From JBBSEZ01 sp038239195 (GTDB taxonomy: Bacteria > Planctomycetota > Planctomycetia > Gemmatales > Gemmataceae): a stretch of 17,686 bases of DNA. Made by a program: the position numbers and the translations under genes. Of this stretch, positions 13,551-17,686 are shown piece after piece. How positions within the stretch are numbered: position 1 is the stretch's first letter; every line of letters starts with the position of its first letter. Under the pieces are notes generated by a model that saw only the letters and a list, made by a program, of their open reading frames with translations, did not search any database and had not been told where the DNA came from. The stretch spans positions 1 to 17,686 of the forward strand of contig JBBSEZ010000187.1 of assembly GCA_038239195.1 (NCBI GenBank), in the 5' to 3' direction.

Positions 13551-13958
13551 TTACCCCTTTTTCTCCTCGGGCGGAGCGGCGTCGGCCGGCTTGCCGGCGA
13601 GGCCGCGTTCGACGGCCTCGAGGAGGCGCTCCATGGGGAACGGCTTGCGGATGTAGTCGATGACGCCGAGGTATTCGGCGTAGGCCTTGTGGCGACTGCC
13701 CTCGTTGGCGGTGATCATGATGATGGGGGGAGCGTCCGCCTTGCCGCGGAAGTGCTCGAGGACAGGGTAGCCGCCCATGCGCGGCATCATCATGTCGAGG
13801 ATGACGAGGTCGGGGCGCTGGTTGTAGACTTGCTGCTTGCCCTGCTGGCCGTCGCGGGCCTGGATGACCCGATGGCCCTGGCGCTCGAGGACGACGCGCA
13901 GGCCGTCGCTGAGCTCGAGGTCGTCATCCACCACCAGGATGGTTTTCTGGTCCGGCAT
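13551..13958 (-). CDS. receiver-only response regulator
   Basis: This 135-residue CheY-like protein has one receiver domain and no output domain. The phosphorylation site is complete: acidic triad D11-D12-D13, phosphoacceptor D55 in L-V-I-L-D-M-M-M-P, T83 in M-I-T-A-N-E and K105 in R-K-P-F. A short charged tail (P-P-E-E-K-K-G) follows. It would act by phosphorylation-dependent contact with a partner. No histidine kinase is encoded in the window. ATG 13958 was chosen because GAGGAAC lies about 9 bases upstream and the receiver fold starts right there. The longer frame from 14018 adds only Pro-rich sequence. Confidence 0.87.
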   Translation of the reverse strand: MPDQKTILVVDDDLELSDGLRVVLERQGHRVIQARDGQQGKQQVYNQRPDLVILDMMMPRMGGYPVLEHFRGKADAPPIIMITANEGSRHKAYAEYLGVIDYIRKPFPMERLLEAVERGLAGKPADAAPPEEKKG

Positions 13959-14107
13959 GAGTTCGTTCCTCGGAACAGGAGCGGGGCGTTCTTGCGCGGG
14001 GGCGGGAGATGGAATCATACCGCGCCGGGGGGGCGGTCACAAGTCGGCGGGGGCCTCGACGGGCGAGCCGCTGGCGAAACACGCGAACGCGGGGCGACAC
14101 GACTTCC

Positions 14108-14129
14108 GCCGGGGGCGGGTGCCCCCGGC
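14108..14129 (-). terminator. GC hairpin after the coiled-coil hypothetical gene
   Basis: There is a perfect 9-bp stem, 14108-14116 with 14121-14129, and a 4-nt loop. It lies about 28 bases past the stop of the 14158-14595 gene on the - strand and about 150 bases before the response-regulator start. No T-run is visible. Confidence 0.5.
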
Positions 14130-14157
14130 TCGCCAGGACGGGCGCTCCCCGGGGCCC

Positions 14158-14595
14158 CTAGGCCGACTCGTTCTGGGAGCCGGCCTCGGCGAGGGGGGCG
14201 ACGAGGTTGAGGATGGTGCCGAGCTGGGCCAGGCGCATCCCGTAGCGGTCGAGGAACTCTTGTAGGGCGAAGTCGCTATCGACGCCGTCTTCGTCGGTGA
14301 GCTTCTCGGTCAGGTCGGAGATGAGCTGCCCGTAGCAGCGCTCGAGCTGGGGCATGGCCTGGCGGCAGCCATCGGAGAGGCCGGGGAACTCGTTCTCCCA
14401 GCGAGCGAGGTAGGCCCGCCAGCGGGCGGTCATGTCGTGGGCGGCGGCGGCGGCCCGCTGATAGGCGAGTTGTTCGCGCTGCACCTCGAGGATCTGCCGC
14501 AACAGGTCGATCGTTTCGGAGACGGGTGGCGGTGCTGCGGGAGGATCGAGCGCGGGAAGGGCCAGGGCCGACGAGGCGTCAATTTGGAAGTTCAT
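14158..14595 (-). CDS. hypothetical protein, helical
   Basis: I do not recognise this 145-residue protein. It has an Ala/Pro-rich N-terminus (residues 1-25), then a helix likely to coil (about 26-60, S-E-T-I-D-L-L-R-Q-I-L-E-V-Q-R-E-Q-L-A-Y-Q-R). A Trp-containing helical region W-R-A-Y-L-A-R-W-E-N-E-F-P-G-L follows, then an acidic stretch near D-E-D-G-V-D-S-D and a helix ending in L-N-L-V-A-P-L. There is no signal peptide or membrane segment. ATG 14595 is the likely start; a GTG five codons upstream (14610) is possible, and neither has a good Shine-Dalgarno. It is probably a lineage-specific structural or adaptor protein. Confidence 0.6.
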   Translation of the reverse strand: MNFQIDASSALALPALDPPAAPPPVSETIDLLRQILEVQREQLAYQRAAAAAHDMTARWRAYLARWENEFPGLSDGCRQAMPQLERCYGQLISDLTEKLTDEDGVDSDFALQEFLDRYGMRLAQLGTILNLVAPLAEAGSQNESA

Positions 14596-14703
14596 GGTTG
14601 GTGAGTCCACGGTCGTCCCGCCGTCCCGGGCCCGAGGGCCGCGCTCCGGTGGGCGGGGGTGTTGCTGGCGTCCCCAATAATCGAAGGAGGGACCGTAGGG
14701 GAC

Positions 14704-14732
14704 ATTCTAGCAAGCCCGCGGGGCGAACGGAA
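14704..14732 (-). promoter_or_regulatory. weak promoter candidate for the helical hypothetical gene
   Basis: On the - strand TAGAAT (14709-14704) is a good -10. The hexamer 17 bases upstream, TTCCGT (14732-14727), is a poor -35. The start codon is about 110 bases downstream, in an otherwise featureless 259-bp gap. Confidence 0.3.
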
Positions 14733-14854
14733 GCGGGCACTTTCGAGATCTCTCCCGCGACCGCGAAGACGGGGCTGCGCCATCCACTTACGAGCCCGAA
14801 TAGAAGGGCCGCCGGCTGGCCCCGTTTTGCGTTAGGGGCATTCCGTCACTCCAA

Positions 14855-15366
14855 TCACTCGGGCACGTCCATGAGGACGATGCGGGACTTCTTCTGGGCC
14901 CCCGCGGCGAAGGTCATGTGGTCGGGCGAGGCGGCCAGGGAGTAGAGCTTGCCCATGCCGAGGTCGAAGGCGAAAAGCTCCTTGCCTCCCGACAGGTCCC
15001 ACAGGCGGACCAGGCCGTCGTAGCACGCGGTCAGCAGCCGTCCACCCGGCACGATCGCCACCCCGCTGGCGGTCAGCGGGTGTTTCAGCTCCAACTCCTT
15101 CTTGTCGCCAGGGAAGGACCGCACGAGGGCGGTGTTCCCGCCCAACGTCACGATCAGCCGCTCGTCGGGGCTGACGCACAGTCCGGTGACGTGCGTGTCC
15201 TGCTCGAACAGGCGCGCGACTTCCCCCGCCGCCGGGGCCCAGCGGAAGACGCCTTTCGGCCGCACCGCGAAGTAAACGTGTCGATCGTCCGGGCCAACGA
15301 TCTGGGCGTGCGTCACGCGAACGGAAATGGTGTCCACCTCCACGCGCCCGGAGAAGAGGGCCTCCC
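14855..15366 (-). pseudogene. 3' part of the frameshifted WD40 protein
   Basis: This frame continues the WD40 protein encoded at 15313-16698 after a one-base shift near 15364-15366. It reads E-A-L-F-S-G-R-V-E-V-D-T, then blades such as V-T-G-L-C-V-S-P-D-E-R-L-I-V-T-L-G-G and Y-D-G-L-V-R-L-W-D-L-S-G-G-K-E-L, and ends L-M-D-V-P-E. It has no start codon or ribosome site of its own near the break. It would supply the last three or so blades of the propeller. Repaired, the whole protein would be about 614 residues. Confidence 0.75.
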
Positions 15367-16698
15367 TTCCGCGTCGCGCAGTTGCAGGCTGGCCCTCGCG
15401 CTGGTGCGGTCGATCAGAGCGAGGAAGAGCCGGCCGGCAGGGGTGAATGCGAGGTAGCGGCGGGGGCCGGTCCCCGCCTCGATCTCGTGAAGCACTTCCC
15501 CCGTCTCGGCGTCGTAGACGTGAACGCCGCGGCGGAAGGACGCGGCCAGCCGCCGCCCGTCGGGGGACCAGGTCAGCGCCTCGTAGGCGCTGTGCCCCTT
15601 TAACACGAACGCGGCCTTTGCGCACGCCTGCCCCGCGCCCTGGGAGAAGTCCCAGATGCGCACCCCATCGCGGGCCCATCTGCACAGCGCCTGCCCGTCG
15701 GGCGAATAGGCCAGCCCCAAGGCCCTGGATTCGTGCCCCGCCAGCGACAGCGGCTCGCCCTTCTCTTTTTTCCGCGCCTGCGCCGTGCCGAGCAGCTCGC
15801 CCACCTCGCACAGGGCGATCAACTTTTCCCCGCCCACGACCAGCCCCGAGGAATCGGGCTGCCAGACCAGCGGGCCCAACCCGCCGAGGCCCAGATGGCG
15901 CTGGCCGAGGACTTCGTGCGTCTGCGCGTCGCGCAGGAAGACGACGCCGTCGGCCGCGCTGCTCGCCAGGTACTTGCCGTCGGGGCTGTAGGCCAGGCCG
16001 GCGACAACCCCGCCGTGCCCGGTCAGCACGTGGAGCAGTCCCCCACGCGGCAGGCCCCAGACGAAGACGGACTTGTGCCCGGCGACGGCCAGCGCCTTCC
16101 CGTCGGGGCGGAAGGCGAGATGGCTCGGGACGACCTTGAGCGTCAGGCTCAGCGCTTCCTCGCCCGAAGCGTGGTGCCACAGCTTGACGGTCCGGTCGGA
16201 GGAGCCGGAGGCGAGCAGCCCGCCGGCGGGCGAGAAGGCCACCGAGGTCACCGCCCTGACGTGCCCCCGGATGACCTTCCTCCTCTTGCCTTCCGGCAGG
16301 CCCCACAGTTGAATGCCGTGCCTGGCCTCCTCGTCCCCGAACGACCAGAACGGGAAGGCCGCGAGGCAACTGTCGGGATGGATGGCGACGGCCGGGGACG
16401 CACTGGTCCAGTCGGACTGGTCGCGCGGGAGCAGGCGCCCCTCGCCCCCGTCGCCGAGGCGCCAGGCGGCGACGCCGAAGTTCTCCTCCGCCGACAGGAG
16501 CCATTCGCCGTTCGCCGAACAGGCCAGCGCCTGGACGCCCTTGCGATGCTGGCCGCGCAACTTGCGTTCGACCTCGCGCCGGGCCAGGCCCCACACCCAG
16601 ATCATCTGCTGGCCCCGGGCGGCGGAGTAGAGGCGCGCGCCGTCGGGCGAGAGGGCGAGCGCGACGATCGGTTTGTGGTAGCCGGCAAGCAAATGCAC
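15313..16698 (-). CDS. WD40 repeat protein, 5' part of a frameshifted gene
   Basis: This is a 461-residue reading frame with many WD40 blades, for example V-T-S-V-A-F-S-P-A-G-G-L-L-A-S-G-S-S-D-R-T-V-K-L-W and V-A-G-L-A-Y-S-P-D-G-K-Y-L-A-S-S-A-A-D-G-V. Such propellers are protein-interaction platforms, and no catalytic domain is attached. It lacks a signal peptide. I chose GTG 16698 because GGAGA (16709-16705) is 6 bases upstream and the protein then opens M-H-L-L-A-G, where the first blade begins. A GTG at 16725 is the alternative. Near 15364-15366 the frame changes: losing one G from a run of four would explain it, since D-A-E-G-E-A-L-F would then read through. After the break only about 17 unrelated residues follow. 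Confidence 0.75.
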   Translation of the reverse strand: MHLLAGYHKPIVALALSPDGARLYSAARGQQMIWVWGLARREVERKLRGQHRKGVQALACSANGEWLLSAEENFGVAAWRLGDGGEGRLLPRDQSDWTSASPAVAIHPDSCLAAFPFWSFGDEEARHGIQLWGLPEGKRRKVIRGHVRAVTSVAFSPAGGLLASGSSDRTVKLWHHASGEEALSLTLKVVPSHLAFRPDGKALAVAGHKSVFVWGLPRGGLLHVLTGHGGVVAGLAYSPDGKYLASSAADGVVFLRDAQTHEVLGQRHLGLGGLGPLVWQPDSSGLVVGGEKLIALCEVGELLGTAQARKKEKGEPLSLAGHESRALGLAYSPDGQALCRWARDGVRIWDFSQGAGQACAKAAFVLKGHSAYEALTWSPDGRRLAASFRRGVHVYDAETGEVLHEIEAGTGPRRYLAFTPAGRLFLALIDRTSARASLQLRDAEGRPSSPGAWRWTPFPFA

Positions 16699-16788
16699 GA
16701 GCGGTCTCCAGGCCGGGGTGGGCACTGGCGATTATGGCCTGTCGCCGGCCTTGTGGGTAGTGGGGGCCCGGCCGGTTCGACTGTTGGC

Positions 16789-17511
16789 TCAACACGAAAG
16801 GTACTCGTAGCAGATCAACTCCAGGTCCTCCCGGGTCAGCCGCCGGGTCGGCCCCCGAGAGCTCTTCTCCTTGCCAAACTGCTCCGACATGGTGTGAATC
16901 GCTTCGACAAGCTCCTTGTCGTCCTTCTTCGCCCCCCACCCTTCGTACAGGGCCCCCAGCCGGGCGTGCAGGGCCTTGCCCATCGGCTGACCCAGGAAGC
17001 TGAGGCAGGTCTTGGCCTTGTCCCGGTCCACCGTCCGGCGGCGGATGCACTCCTTGACCGTCTCGGTGACCGTCTGTTGGATCGGGCCCACGGTCGTGGG
17101 CGCAGCGGCCCGAGCCTCCGCTTCCCTCTCGGCGGGCAGCACGTGGTCGATCGCCTTGTCTTGCAGCACGAACACGTCTTGCTGCCCGACGTAGCGGGGC
17201 TCCTCGGGCGGGCAGGCGATCAGTCGGGCGATCTCGAAGCGGTTCTCCACGACGTCCCGCGTCCCGGCGCCCACGTACCGCCAGAGGTGCCGCCGGCCCT
17301 GGCCGTCCGCCCGGGGCGCCTGGAAGTAGAAGAACATGCCGTTGCACTTCTCCCGCCGCAAGCCCGAGTGGATGCCGTTCGGCAGTTCCTCCAGGGCCTC
17401 GGCAGGCCCCTGGTTTATAGCGCGTTGCGCTGTTCGGGAGTAGGGGAAGGGCTTGAGGTTACGTCGCGTCGGGAAAGGGTCATCCCCCAACGCGCCAGGC
17501 TTTTTCGGCAC
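16789..17511 (-). CDS. C-terminal remnant resembling a SNF2-type helicase
   Basis: The 240-codon frame contains G-I-H-S-G-L-R followed by G-M-F-F-Y-F-Q-A-P-R, H-L-W-R-Y, E-N-R-F-E-I-A-R-L-I-A-C-P-P-E-E-P-R-Y, V-F-V-L-Q-D-K-A-I-D-H-V-L and the ending L-T-R-E-D-L-E-L-I-C-Y-E-Y. This pattern reminds me of the region after the helicase core in large bacterial SNF2-type proteins, from memory only. None of the helicase motifs (Walker A, DExH) is present. Residues 1 to about 30 look like non-coding translation and the GTG at 17511 has no Shine-Dalgarno. I therefore think the gene lost its 5' part near 17415 and is probably non-functional. An unrelated small gene is the alternative. Confidence 0.5.
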   Translation of the reverse strand: MPKKPGALGDDPFPTRRNLKPFPYSRTAQRAINQGPAEALEELPNGIHSGLRREKCNGMFFYFQAPRADGQGRRHLWRYVGAGTRDVVENRFEIARLIACPPEEPRYVGQQDVFVLQDKAIDHVLPAEREAEARAAAPTTVGPIQQTVTETVKECIRRRTVDRDKAKTCLSFLGQPMGKALHARLGALYEGWGAKKDDKELVEAIHTMSEQFGKEKSSRGPTRRLTREDLELICYEYLSC

Positions 17512-17686
17512 TCGAGGGCCGATTTGCCTACTTCCTGGATTTTTCGACCAGGGGATGCGCAGAGGGGGGGAAGTCGTGCGATTACCACCTTTCCCCTGTC
17601 CCCGCGAGTTTGGCCATGCTCATTCCTGCCACACGCCCGCTGTTGGCTTGGTCGGAATTGGAGGGCCCCCCTCCCTGCCTGACCAG
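17512..17686. other. non-coding right edge of window
   Basis: There is no supported gene, hairpin or promoter here. The stretch is where the missing 5' part of the helicase-like gene would be expected, but no helicase motif can be read in any - strand frame. Confidence 0.4.

Noticed and set aside
14855..17347. Very long - strand open frame read as one 830-residue protein
   Set aside because: Beyond the frameshift near 15365 it is an out-of-frame shadow of the WD40 and helicase-like genes, rich in Arg/Gly/Pro.
17415..17483. A 22-codon - strand frame containing P-T-P-E-Q-R-N-A-L, reminiscent of the start of UvrD-type helicases
   Set aside because: It is very short, ends in TAA before any Walker A motif, and could be chance. 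It is not enough to call a second helicase remnant.

Overview
The window looks like chromosomal DNA from a high-GC planctomycete, most likely close to Gemmataceae. This rests on family content: two DUF4058 genes, a HYExAFE-type protein, a long WD40 protein, a lone receiver-domain protein, and intergenic space filled with large palindromes. No 16S, tRNA or ribosomal gene is present to confirm it. No phage, insertion sequence, CRISPR array or complete defence system was seen.

Left part, + strand (199-6590). A strong sigma70-type promoter leads a small TPR gene. A perfect 36-bp palindrome follows, starting exactly at that gene's stop codon. Next is a CoA-transferase pair whose alpha and beta genes are separated by two tandem DUF4058 genes. 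The second DUF4058 arose from a 967-bp tandem duplication bounded by CTGGAGG microhomology. It left readable stumps of both CoA-transferase genes (beta 5' end joined to alpha 3' end) between the copies. After a 265-bp spacer come a class I glutaminase-like protein lacking its catalytic cysteine and a diverged AnmK-type kinase. AnmK ends 1 bp from a convergent gene.

Middle part, - strand (6592-10628). Reading leftward: a site-2 protease with a rhomboid-type C-terminal tail, a second heptad palindrome, hisS, a terminator-like hairpin, a HYExAFE nuclease-like protein, and a sugar-phosphate isomerase/epimerase coupled to it by a TTGA stop/start overlap. The protease gene and a + strand Nudix hydrolase gene are divergent, with overlapping -10 elements.

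Right part, mostly - strand (11326-17511). A small ECF sigma factor converges on the Nudix gene, sharing a palindrome that runs from one stop codon to the other. Upstream of it are a Nudix/metallo-beta-lactamase fusion, a receiver-only response regulator, a coiled-coil hypothetical, a WD40 protein broken by a one-base frameshift, and what looks like the C-terminal remnant of a SNF2-type helicase.

The most unusual signal is in the intergenic DNA. Two elements (741-828 and 9435-9548) share one architecture: a terminal TAG that is the stop codon of the upstream gene, four 7-base units, CAAAG, a loop, then the mirror image ending just before the next start codon. The 7-base period with TAG in most units puts stops in successive reading frames. 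Two further palindromes (11271-11328 and 13464-13525) share GTAGG/CCTAC ends.
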